A DNA stretch of 64,000 nucleotides from an uncultured Schlesneria sp. Lineage in GTDB: Bacteria > Planctomycetota > Planctomycetia > Planctomycetales > Planctomycetaceae. Location of the stretch: NCBI GenBank assembly GCA_903899985.1, contig CAIULL010000099.1, positions 47,099 to 111,098 of the forward strand, in the 5' to 3' direction. Under the pieces are notes generated by a model. It did no database searches and was not told where the DNA came from. It saw only the letters and a program-made list of their open reading frames with translations. The translations under genes were made by a program, and so were the position numbers. Shown piece by piece: positions 36,302-44,509 of the stretch. The first letter of the stretch is position 1, and each line of letters begins with the position of its first letter.

Positions 36302-38608
36302 TCACGAGGCCAACAGCCAGCTTGCGGCAACGTAGGCGACCCAGGCACCGATGTAGGCTAATGTGGTCATGTAGGCGAATGTAAAGGCAGCCCATCCCCA
36401 ATGATTCGTTTCCCGGCGAATCACCATCAATGTTGAGGCACATTGAGCACACAGGGCGAAAAAGACCATGATCGATATCGCGACAGGAATCGAATAAACG
36501 GGTCGACCATCCGGCCATGTCGCGGATTGCAGGGCGGACTGAAGTCCCTGACTATTCTCATCGACATCACCCCCAAGGCTGTAAATTGTCCCCAGGGTGG
36601 CAACGATGACTTCGCGGGCGGGGAATGAGGCGAGCACTCCCACGCCGATTCGCCAGTCCCAACCAAGCGGCTTGACAACCGGCTCGATGATTTTGCCAAA
36701 TCGACCGAGAAAGCTGTTGGCGAGCAGTTGTTCCGAGATTTTATTTCGTGTGTCAAACAGATCGTGAAGTGGTTTTAGCCTTTGATCCAGCTCTGCAAGT
36801 CGTTCGTCGATCTCGGCCTGCGGAGCATTCGGATGAGAGTGATTTTCTCGAAGTAGACTCAGTTGTTCCTTCGCCTCCAGTTCCCTGGCGAACGTCGATT
36901 CGGCCTGGCGAATTTCTGTAAGAACTTTCTGTTCTTCGGTATGATCTGACGGAAAATAACTGGCGCCCCAAATCAGGATTGATGTCGCCAGAATCAGCGT
37001 TCCTGCACGCATGACAAAAGCGGACGCTCGGTCAAAGACACGATGCAGCACGATTCGGGGCGAGGGGACTTTGTAGGACGGCAGTTCCATCACGAACGGG
37101 GGCGTTTCCCCTTTGAAGAGAGTCTTCTTAAATAACCAGGCGATTGGAATGGCAACGACCGCTCCAAAAAATGTCATCACAAAAAGCATGACCCCATGCA
37201 GCGTGATCCAACCACCGGCCCATGAGATCGAAGGGAAGAACGCGGCAACCATCAGCCAATAAACGGGTGCCCTTGCAGAACAACTCATCAAAGGTGCCAC
37301 CAGAATCGTCACCATCCGATCACGACGATTTTCAATCGTTCGCGTCGCCATGATTCCGGGTATCGCGCAGGCGAACGAAGACATCAGCGGCACAAATGAT
37401 TTTCCGCTGAGGCCCACTTTGGTCATCAACTTGTCCATCAAAAATGCGGCCCTGGCCATATACCCGCAGTCTTCCAGCAACGCGATGAACAGGAACAGAA
37501 AGCAGATTTGCGGGAGGAATACAAGAATTCCACCGACCCCCGCGATCACTCCGTCAACCACCAGGCTGCGAAATGGACCAAAAGGAAGCAGGGACCCAAT
37601 CATTTCGCCAACTTGCTTCTGGCCAAATTCACAGAACTTCATCAGTGGCTGGGCTGCCCACGAGATCGACTGAAAGACGATGAACATGGCCAGGCAAAAT
37701 GCCAGCAAGCCCCAGAATCTGTGAGTGAGCCATCGATCCAGGGTATCGGTTGCGACCGCAGGGCGTTTTTCCGGCACCGACATCACGCCGTTTAAGATTT
37801 GCCTGGACCAGCCGTAACGGAGCTTGGCTTCAATATTTGGGACTCGAAATTGCAACGCTTTCAGTCGCTCGCGGGCCTCTTTCAATCGAGAAATCAGTTG
37901 TTCCGGGTTTGGTTTTGTTAAATCGATTTCCAGTTGACCGCCGACATCCAGGATCAGTCGTTCCACCAGGTATGTTGGAAGTACCTGGTTACTGAATTGC
38001 TGGAATTCTGCCTGAAGCGTTCGTCCTTCTTCGTGGAATGCCTCCGGGAAGATATCCAGGGGCGTCGACTTTGGGGCATGGCTGGCCTTAACGATTTCCG
38101 AACGAATAAGATCAATCTGCTTCCTGCGATGGGCTTCGCAAGGAATGGCCGGTATCCCTAATCGATTTGCCAATTCTTCGGGATTAATCTGAATTCCACG
38201 CTCTTGCGCGACGTCCCACATATTCAAAACCAGCACGGTCGGCAGGCCAAGATCAAGAACCTGGCTGAGGACATAGAGGTTTCGCTCCAGGTTTGATGCG
38301 TCGACAATACAAACGACGGCATCAATCTGACCGACTTCCGGCTGACGGCCGAGCAGTACATCAACCGAGACCATTTCATCAATTGTTCGGGGCGAAAGGC
38401 TGTAAGTTCCGGGCAGATCCACAAGTCGGATGGACTGGCCTTCGAATTCAAACCAACCCAGCTTTTTTTCAACGGTGACACCGGGATAATTTCCAATCTG
38501 GGAATGGACACCCGTCAACGCCGTAAAAAGAGTGCTCTTTCCCGTATTCGGGTTGCCGATGACCGCGACAGTCCGTTCCAGATTTTTCGAGGGGACTTTT
38601 TCGATCAT
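36302..38608 (-). CDS. feoB: Ferrous iron transport protein B
   Basis: A 768-residue inner-membrane Fe(II) transporter. The N-terminal G domain has G1 GNPNTGKST, VTVEKK (switch I region), G3 DLPGTYSL and the NMWD-type guanine site VLNMWD. The membrane part carries the two Gate repeats with CYS-rich segments: LMSSFACAIPGIMATRTI and PLMSCSARAPVYWLMV. The C-terminus is hydrophobic. I chose ATG 38608; the frame is open five codons further to a TTG at 38623. It is the third gene of feoA-feoA-feoB, 102 bases after the second feoA, with a 19-bp tandem duplication in the gap. Confidence 0.96.
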   Translation of the reverse strand: MIEKVPSKNLERTVAVIGNPNTGKSTLFTALTGVHSQIGNYPGVTVEKKLGWFEFEGQSIRLVDLPGTYSLSPRTIDEMVSVDVLLGRQPEVGQIDAVVCIVDASNLERNLYVLSQVLDLGLPTVLVLNMWDVAQERGIQINPEELANRLGIPAIPCEAHRRKQIDLIRSEIVKASHAPKSTPLDIFPEAFHEEGRTLQAEFQQFSNQVLPTYLVERLILDVGGQLEIDLTKPNPEQLISRLKEARERLKALQFRVPNIEAKLRYGWSRQILNGVMSVPEKRPAVATDTLDRWLTHRFWGLLAFCLAMFIVFQSISWAAQPLMKFCEFGQKQVGEMIGSLLPFGPFRSLVVDGVIAGVGGILVFLPQICFLFLFIALLEDCGYMARAAFLMDKLMTKVGLSGKSFVPLMSSFACAIPGIMATRTIENRRDRMVTILVAPLMSCSARAPVYWLMVAAFFPSISWAGGWITLHGVMLFVMTFFGAVVAIPIAWLFKKTLFKGETPPFVMELPSYKVPSPRIVLHRVFDRASAFVMRAGTLILATSILIWGASYFPSDHTEEQKVLTEIRQAESTFARELEAKEQLSLLRENHSHPNAPQAEIDERLAELDQRLKPLHDLFDTRNKISEQLLANSFLGRFGKIIEPVVKPLGWDWRIGVGVLASFPAREVIVATLGTIYSLGGDVDENSQGLQSALQSATWPDGRPVYSIPVAISIMVFFALCAQCASTLMVIRRETNHWGWAAFTFAYMTTLAYIGAWVAYVAASWLLAS

Positions 38609-38652
38609 GGGTAAAGGAAGCAACTTTCAGTGATTTGCGTCTCAGCCGTTCG

Positions 38653-38690
38653 GCTGACTTCATATTTCAATGCTGACTTCATATTTCAAT
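38653..38690. repeat. Perfect 19-bp tandem duplication
   Basis: GCTGACTTCATATTTCAAT occurs at 38653-38671 and again, without change, at 38672-38690. It lies between feoA and feoB, just upstream of the feoB start, and may affect feoB translation or simply be a recent slippage event. Confidence 0.9.
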
Positions 38691-38710
38691 GAGGTGCATC
38701 AGCGAAGAGG

Positions 38711-38950
38711 TTACAGCTTGGAGTCAACAAGAGCAGTCACTTCCACCCTTTCCGCTTCGGTCTTACGCAGGGAAAGTCGATATCCGCGGATGAGAAACTC
38801 AATCGGGTCACCAAGCGGGGCAAACCCAATCAAGCTGATCTCTTCGCCGTCTGTCAGTCCCATTTCCATCAGCCTGATTGCTATTCCGTCTTCTCCACCG
38901 ACTTCAACGATCTGTGCTCGTTGACCAATTTGCAACTCGTGTAACTTCAT
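38711..38950 (-). CDS. feoA: FeoA-domain protein, second copy
   Basis: A 79-residue SH3-like FeoA protein that supports FeoB in Fe(II) uptake in the cytosol. It has the fold's signature phrases: LQIGQRAQIVEVGG, IAIRLMEMGLTDGEEISLIGFAPLGDP, and IRGYRLSLRKTEAERVEV at the end. Its ATG overlaps the stop of the upstream feoA by four bases (38947-38950), showing tight coupling. The two FeoA copies are clearly different in sequence and are not a recent duplication. Confidence 0.93.
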   Translation of the reverse strand: MKLHELQIGQRAQIVEVGGEDGIAIRLMEMGLTDGEEISLIGFAPLGDPIEFLIRGYRLSLRKTEAERVEVTALVDSKL

Positions 38951-39189
38951 GGCACTAAGCCCACGAGTACTGTCACCGACTCATCAAAACGCATCGAGTA
39001 TCGTTGATGGTTGATTTCGAGAATGCAGGGAGAGCCTGGTTGCACCATGTAGACACGCACGCCGGTGTGCAGTCCCATTTCTTCAAGCCGGACTACCAAT
39101 TCCGGTGCGCCATCGATTTCAACGACGAGGCCTTGTTCGCCTGCTGACATCATTTCGAGAGGCAATGCATGTGAAACCACGCTCGACAT
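38947..39189 (-). CDS. feoA: FeoA-domain protein, first copy
   Basis: An 80-residue FeoA protein and first gene of the feo operon. Residues ~9-79 are the SH3-like fold: PLEMMSAGEQGLVVEIDG, LVVRLEEMGLHTGVRVYMVQPGSPCILEINHQRYSMRFDESVTVLV. FeoA proteins bind FeoB and are needed for transport. A perfect 47-base palindrome ends 27 bases upstream of its start codon and is a candidate operator. Two FeoA genes followed by feoB is a known arrangement in several bacterial groups. Confidence 0.92.
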   Translation of the reverse strand: MSSVVSHALPLEMMSAGEQGLVVEIDGAPELVVRLEEMGLHTGVRVYMVQPGSPCILEINHQRYSMRFDESVTVLVGLVP

Positions 39190-39215
39190 CGGCCCCGCCT
39201 TCCGTAGAAAACGCG

Positions 39216-39262
39216 AATTAAGAGTGTGGATTGAGACTCAGTCTCAATCCACACTCTTAATT
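39216..39262. promoter_or_regulatory. Perfect 47-base palindrome upstream of feo operon, Fur-like core
   Basis: Arms 39216-39238 and 39240-39262 are exact reverse complements around the single base 39239. The centre TGAGACT-C-AGTCTCA has the 7-1-7 layout of a Fur box (TGATAAT-N-ATTATCA), sharing TGA..TCA ends and A/T in the inner positions. It lies 27-73 bases before the first feoA start, where a repressor would block transcription. It is also an excellent hairpin in RNA. Which protein binds, if any, is inference. Confidence 0.6.
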
Positions 39263-39383
39263 CTATCGTCACTTATCGATATCAGCCAGTGTAATTTGAA
39301 TCAGAATCGATAAAAAAGATTGATCTGACCACGCAGCCTGACGGTTAGATCGCAACAATCTTTAACCTTGTTGGGCTCGCAAA

Positions 39384-39428
39384 AATAAGAAGCCCCCTGC
39401 CTCAACGCGTTCGGTGAAACAGGGGGCT
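39384..39428 (-). terminator. Intrinsic terminator of the thioredoxin-protease gene
   Basis: On the minus strand AGCCCCCTG pairs perfectly with CAGGGGGCT (39391-39399 and 39420-39428 on the plus strand), followed by CTTCTTATTTTT. It lies about 100 bases after the stop of the minus-strand gene at 39531. Confidence 0.8.
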
Positions 39429-39530
39429 GAAAGTCATAAACTATTATTTAGAAACGTGTTTTGCGATTTCCTTTGATCCAGGATGTCACAAAAAGCGGGC
39501 GCAACATGCAGTTTAAGCTGGCTGTTGCCG

Positions 39531-41249
39531 TTATTCGCGAGCCATGCTATTTCCATCCGCTTCATACGAAGTCTCAATCGGTCGTCGATTCGATTTTCCG
39601 ATTGCTCCCGTTCTCGCTGTTTTTTGCGGTGTGGATTGTGCGAACGACTGTGGCCTCGACTCGTTGGCGCGTTTGCTCTCGATTGATTTGTTTGATTGTC
39701 GGTACGGAGCAAAAGAGTTTGCAAGACCCCGCTCTGTGCCAGTGGATTCGTGCAGCAGGTCGTCCACAAAGCGCGAGCTCGCCTGATTGATGATCACCAC
39801 GCGACTGGACGCACCTGGGCCTTTAGTTCGCACAATGCAAATGATTTCGGCACCGGAAAAATCCTGAGCGCCAGATAATGGAGAAACACCACTCACGCCA
39901 GAATTGAGAATCGCTTCTGCCGCCATTGTTTCTGCCATTTCGCTGGGAATTGAAGGAGAGCTTTGTTTGACGTCGCCGGGATTTCCAAGCATCGTTCCAG
40001 TTTGATCGAGACCACCATCTGCGAGCACCTCGTTCCTGTCAGAAGATGCTGGGGCGAGATGCCCCAGTTTGGCTTTTTTCAGTAACTGAGCGACAGGTTT
40101 CATTCCCGTATAAATTCCCCGTTTGTAATTCGGGTCGGCGAGAATGCAGACTCCAATTTGCTCGGAACCGAGAAACAGTCCGCCACCAGAACGTCCCTGT
40201 TGAGGGATACCCGTACATTCAAGGTTTTCAGGGCCAACACATCCATTAATGGCTGTCACGACATGATCTTCGACCGACGGGAGTTTTCCGCCACCGCAAC
40301 CAATACTGAAGACCCGGTCATTCACTTCAGGCAAGTCGCGAGCAGTTGCCAGCCTCACAACCTCTAACCGTTGTTGGCAGGGAATCGACAGAAGTCCGAC
40401 ATCAGCCTCCAGATCAAATTGAACAATCTTTGCAATCACGGTTTGCGGTTTGGACTGATCGTCGGAAAATAAATCGACTTCGATGACCGCGTTCTTTCCC
40501 AAATCGCGAAGGATATGTCCGCAGGTCAGGATCACCGCCCGGCCAGTTTGACTGTCAATCACCGTTCCCGATCCGAAATGAACTTGAGATCCATCTTTGA
40601 CGCGGATTCGGGTACTGGCTGCAAGCGCCCGGCGAGAAACTTCATCGGATTTCGGTCGACGATCCGGGCCCTGGCCACGAACTGTATCTGGCTCGTCAGC
40701 GGGCAGGGGCTTCGGCTTCGTGCCCTTTGAGGGAAAAATGGACGCCATTGGCGGGAATAACTTTTTGTCTTCTGATGGCTTGTTACTACCCGGTTTAGAA
40801 TCGCGATTTGTCTTCCCTGTACTGCGTGACGAATTTCCGACTAAAGAGTCGTCAATATTTTGTTTGGGAAGCGTCATCATCAAACTTTTTAATTGCCGTT
40901 CGTCTGTGGCGCCGGTGATGCGATTGATTTCACGACCGTTCGCAATCAGGACGAAACACGGAATTGATTCGACGTTGTACTTTTGTGCGAGAGCCTGTTC
41001 CTGGTCGATATCAACCTGTCGGATTGGATATCCCTGTCTCTCCAGCTTCGAAACAATGGGGCTCATTTTGTTACAGGGTCCGCACCATTTCGCCGAGAAG
41101 TCCAGCAGAATGTTATTCTGGTCTGTCGCCTGAGCGGAAATACTTGTGATGGTAACCAAACTACACGCGGCTGTGACGAGTACCATGCCGAGAAGCATGG
41201 TCCAAAGCGAAGCGGTTGTTCGACCACCAAGTGAAACTCGATCCTGCAT
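39531..41249 (-). CDS. Exported thioredoxin-domain/trypsin-like serine protease fusion
   Basis: A 572-residue protein with an N-terminal hydrophobic export segment (residues ~17-40). Residues ~42-130 are a thioredoxin domain with active site WCGPC (55-59) and cis-proline SIPCF. A low-complexity linker rich in Lys, Pro and Ser (~130-205) leads to a chymotrypsin-fold protease with His245 (LTCGHIL), Asp283 (EADVGLL) and Ser354 (QGRSGGG). The catalytic triad is complete. The C-terminal ~190 residues are low complexity, Ser/Arg-rich and likely disordered. A redox-linked quality-control protease of the envelope is inferred. It has its own terminator and ends upstream of the feo palindrome. Confidence 0.87.
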   Translation of the reverse strand: MQDRVSLGGRTTASLWTMLLGMVLVTAACSLVTITSISAQATDQNNILLDFSAKWCGPCNKMSPIVSKLERQGYPIRQVDIDQEQALAQKYNVESIPCFVLIANGREINRITGATDERQLKSLMMTLPKQNIDDSLVGNSSRSTGKTNRDSKPGSNKPSEDKKLFPPMASIFPSKGTKPKPLPADEPDTVRGQGPDRRPKSDEVSRRALAASTRIRVKDGSQVHFGSGTVIDSQTGRAVILTCGHILRDLGKNAVIEVDLFSDDQSKPQTVIAKIVQFDLEADVGLLSIPCQQRLEVVRLATARDLPEVNDRVFSIGCGGGKLPSVEDHVVTAINGCVGPENLECTGIPQQGRSGGGLFLGSEQIGVCILADPNYKRGIYTGMKPVAQLLKKAKLGHLAPASSDRNEVLADGGLDQTGTMLGNPGDVKQSSPSIPSEMAETMAAEAILNSGVSGVSPLSGAQDFSGAEIICIVRTKGPGASSRVVIINQASSRFVDDLLHESTGTERGLANSFAPYRQSNKSIESKRANESRPQSFAQSTPQKTARTGAIGKSNRRPIETSYEADGNSMARE

Positions 41250-41655
41250 GAAATCGGCCTCCGTGCCTATTGTAAATCTGCCAATCGTGCCGCCTTCCGA
41301 CGGCCATTCTTACAACGAGACCCCTTCAAGCCATCCATGGCCTGAAAAAGTGCTTGATGTCGAGTTGATTCGATCTGAAGTGACCGGGATGTGACCGCTG
41401 GCGCGGCGAGTTTGCCCAGGACAGATGAGAACGTTTTACAACCGAGATTGGTGATTTCGGAGAGATGCACCAAGCATGCCAACACCGGAAAAAACTGCCT
41501 ATGGACACAAAAAACTGTTGCTGATACGTTCCCGCCCTCACGAATCTTGAAATTCGACGCAAGTTTACTGTTTCAGATCAATTCGTCAGGAAGAAGACGT
41601 TTCGGTCGATCGCCAAATCGTCACGCCTGGTTCATTTCGTCACGGGCAATTAAGG
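41250..41655. other. Divergent promoter region, nothing else recognised
   Basis: A 406-base gap between the divergent thioredoxin-protease (-) and secreted-protein (+) genes. Several short open frames cross it without coding character. It must contain both promoters; no clear -35/-10 pair or RNA structure was picked out. Confidence 0.4.
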
Positions 41656-42777
41656 ATGGAGTCTGTCGTGCGAATTCAAAAATCTGCGCTGTTGGTATTG
41701 ATAACCTGCTTCTGCTCGATGTCGTTCTCGAAGGCTCACGCGATCGAAAACGATCCCGGAAAAGAATACAGATTGACTGAAAAACATGGGCCGTGGATGG
41801 TCATGGTTGCCTCCTTTCGCGATGTGCACGAAGAGGATCGCAAAAAAGAAGGGATGACCGCTGAGCAAGCCGCGAATGACCTTGTTCACGAGCTTCGCGA
41901 AAAGGGGATTCCCGCGTATTCTTTCTCACAGGACGCAAAGAAGGAAACGATTGAAACGTTCGATCGGATGGGCAATCCGAACAAGCGAGTTTTTGCGGCT
42001 CAACGAGACATGATTTGCGTGCTGGCTGGGAATTACGAAAAGGTCGACGATCAAGTAGCTCAAAAGACCCTGGCTTATATCAAACGCTATCGGCCAAAGT
42101 TCGTCTCTGATCCAAAGTCAGGAGCGGTTGTACGTGATACGGGTGGAACCAAGGGGCCGTTTGCCTCGGCCTTCATGACGATTAATCCCCTCAGAAAACC
42201 GGATGACCTCGCCCGGAACAAATCGGACAGCGTCACGAAGTATTTGAATTCAGGCATCGATAACGCGTTGGTTAATCTCAAACGAAAATACACGTTAAAA
42301 GTTGCTACATTTACCGGGAAGTCCGCGATTCCGATGGGAAACAGCAAGTTTGCCGGACAGGAAGCAAGCTTCGATCTGGCAATTACCAAGAAAGATCGCG
42401 GAACTGACAGTCTTGCCCGTGCCGGGGAAGATGCTGCACAGCTGACCTACGCGTTGCGACAAAGTAGTGCTGCGGCAAGAGAGTGCCTGGGATTCGACCG
42501 GTTTGAAGCCTACGTTTACCACGACAAGTATCAATCGATCGTCACCGTTGGCGGGTTCGATTCGCCAAACGACCCTGAAATCAAACGACTCGCTGAGATT
42601 TTTCACTCGAAATACAAGGACAACCCGGAAAATCCTGGTAAATACGAACTGACCTCCGCAACACTCAGTCTGCCAAATCCGAATAACCAGCCAGAAAAGA
42701 AAATCTGGTATCCGCCGATACAATCATGGGCCTTCGATCCAATCCCTGAACTGATCGAAGTTCCTCGCATCAAGTAA
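41656..42777 (+). CDS. Secreted protein of unknown function with SPOR-like stretches
   Basis: A 373-residue protein with a signal peptide (ALLVLITCFCSMSFSKAHA, cut before IEN). Two regions, ~45-115 (GPWMVMVASFRD ... AAQRDMICVLAGNYE) and ~215-305 (YTLKVATF ... YVYHDKYQSIVTVGGF), have the beta-alpha-beta rhythm of SPOR-type domains that bind septal peptidoglycan. The resemblance is weak and by eye only. Between them lies a basic linker. It is monocistronic, with a perfect hairpin 42 bases after the stop. Confidence 0.75.
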   Translation: MESVVRIQKSALLVLITCFCSMSFSKAHAIENDPGKEYRLTEKHGPWMVMVASFRDVHEEDRKKEGMTAEQAANDLVHELREKGIPAYSFSQDAKKETIETFDRMGNPNKRVFAAQRDMICVLAGNYEKVDDQVAQKTLAYIKRYRPKFVSDPKSGAVVRDTGGTKGPFASAFMTINPLRKPDDLARNKSDSVTKYLNSGIDNALVNLKRKYTLKVATFTGKSAIPMGNSKFAGQEASFDLAITKKDRGTDSLARAGEDAAQLTYALRQSSAAARECLGFDRFEAYVYHDKYQSIVTVGGFDSPNDPEIKRLAEIFHSKYKDNPENPGKYELTSATLSLPNPNNQPEKKIWYPPIQSWAFDPIPELIEVPRIK

Positions 42778-42818
42778 CGGATTGCACAACGGCAAGCACA
42801 TCGTCAGAGATGCTCTGT

Positions 42819-42927
42819 GGCTTCGGGTTCCTCGTTTAACCCGAAGCCATCAGCGTAGACGGACGGCGTTCAGACGATCTCTTCGAGCGTCCTTGTGCTA
42901 TCCACCGCAATTGCCAAACGGCAATTG
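42819..42927 (+). terminator. Two perfect hairpins between convergent genes
   Basis: GGCTTCGGGTT (42819-42829) pairs with AACCCGAAGCC (42838-42848) around an 8-base loop. CAATTGCC (42908-42915) pairs with GGCAATTG (42920-42927) around AAAC. No T tract follows either. They lie between the secreted-protein gene (+) and the DUF1501 gene (-) and probably end transcripts from one or both sides. Confidence 0.5.
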
Positions 42928-43021
42928 AGACATCAGTCTTCGTCAGAGACTCCGCACCCCTGCTTCTCTTTGAGTGCGGGCTTACGCGACCAACTGCAAT
43001 GCAATTCGTGCGTCAACGACG

Positions 43022-44491
43022 TCAAGCAATGATTTCGTTCACGACCTTTCCGTGAATATCCGTCAGACGGAAATCGCGACCCTGTGCACGATAGGTCAAC
43101 TTTTCATGGTTGATTCCTAACAGGTGTAAAATTGTAGCGTTCAGATCGTGAACGTGAACGGGCTTTTCAGTAATGTTGTAGCTGAAATCGTCTGTTTCAC
43201 CATGAACGATGCCAGGCTTGATCCCGCCACCCGCCATCCACATTGTAAAGTTGCGCGGGTGGTGGTCGCGACCGTAGTTGTCTCTGGTGAGTGTCCCCTG
43301 GCTGTAAACCGTCCGACCGAATTCACCACCCCAGACCAGTAGCGTATCCTCCAGCATGCCACGCTGCTTCAAATCTTTAATCAATGCCGCACATGGCTGG
43401 TCTGCAACCTTGGTCAGCTGACGGATTGAGCCGGGCAGACCGCCATGATGATCCCAGCCACGCAAGAAAATTTGCGTAAAGCGGACGCCACGTTCGGCCA
43501 GTCTCCGGGCGAGCAGGCAGTTGTAAGCAAACGTACCGGGTTGAGTTACTTCCGGACCGTACATGTCCAGAATATGTTTCGGCTCGTTGGAGATGTCAGA
43601 TAACTCGGGCACCGAAGTCTGCATGCGGTACGCCATTTCGTACTGAGCGATTCGTGCGGCGATTTCGGGATCGCCGACTTCTGCCAAATGTTCCTGGTTA
43701 AGTTCGCTAAGCCCATCCAGCATCTTCCGACGTACTGAACCGCTGACACCGGGAGGATTTGACAGATACAAAACAGGATCACCCGAAGATCGCATCGACA
43801 CCCCGGCATGTTTCGTGGGCAGGAAGCCGGATGCCCACATGCGTGAGAAGAGCGCCTGATTCTGCCCGCCTGAAGCCAGGCGTGAGATGAGGACGACGAA
43901 CGACGGCAGATCATCATTCGGGCTGCCGATTCCATAAGACAGCCAGGCTCCCAGCGAGGGGCGACCGGGGATTTCACTTCCGGTTGTGATGAACGTGATC
44001 GCCGGGTCGTGGTTGATCGCATCCGTGTGCATCGACTTGATGATACAGATATCGTCGGCAACCCCTGCCATTTCTGGTAACAGTTCACTGATCCATGCGC
44101 CATGCTTGCCGTGCTGCGAGAACTTGAACATCGAAGGAGCCACGGGAAATCGTGCCTGACCCGATGTCATCGTCGTGATCCGCTGCCCGTTCCGGACCGA
44201 CTCAGGCAGGTCCTTGTCAAAGTATTCACCGAGTTTTGGCTTGTAGTCCCAAAGGTCCAGTTGCGACGGTCCATCTGCCATGAACATCCAGATGATTCGC
44301 TTGGCCTTTGGGGCATGATGCAATGCTGGCATAACGCCAAAGGTCTGTCGCTCACCACCCGCAGCGAGATCATTGGCGAAAATGCTGGGGTTCAGACAGG
44401 CGCCGAGCGCGGCAGCTCCGATGCCGGTCGCTGAACGGCTGAAGAAATGACGACGGGTCATTGCCAGTTTGTATTCGAGAAATGGGTCCAT
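43022..44491 (-). CDS. DUF1501 protein with Tat signal
   Basis: A 489-residue protein of the planctomycete DUF1501 (alkaline-phosphatase-fold, sulfatase-related) family. It has an early twin-arginine leader, [19 protein letters not shown]. Family landmarks are [65 protein letters not shown] and the [12 protein letters not shown] tail. The enzymatic activity of the family is not established. It lies 18 bases after the DUF1549/DUF1553 gene on the same strand, the standard two-gene planctomycete pair. ATG 44491 is ten residues before the Tat motif; ATG at 44461 is also possible. Confidence 0.93.
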   Translation of the reverse strand: MDPFLEYKLAMTRRHFFSRSATGIGAAALGACLNPSIFANDLAAGGERQTFGVMPALHHAPKAKRIIWMFMADGPSQLDLWDYKPKLGEYFDKDLPESVRNGQRITTMTSGQARFPVAPSMFKFSQHGKHGAWISELLPEMAGVADDICIIKSMHTDAINHDPAITFITTGSEIPGRPSLGAWLSYGIGSPNDDLPSFVVLISRLASGGQNQALFSRMWASGFLPTKHAGVSMRSSGDPVLYLSNPPGVSGSVRRKMLDGLSELNQEHLAEVGDPEIAARIAQYEMAYRMQTSVPELSDISNEPKHILDMYGPEVTQPGTFAYNCLLARRLAERGVRFTQIFLRGWDHHGGLPGSIRQLTKVADQPCAALIKDLKQRGMLEDTLLVWGGEFGRTVYSQGTLTRDNYGRDHHPRNFTMWMAGGGIKPGIVHGETDDFSYNITEKPVHVHDLNATILHLLGINHEKLTYRAQGRDFRLTDIHGKVVNEIIA

Positions 44492-44509
44492 GTGCTTCTT
44501 CCCGTGACT

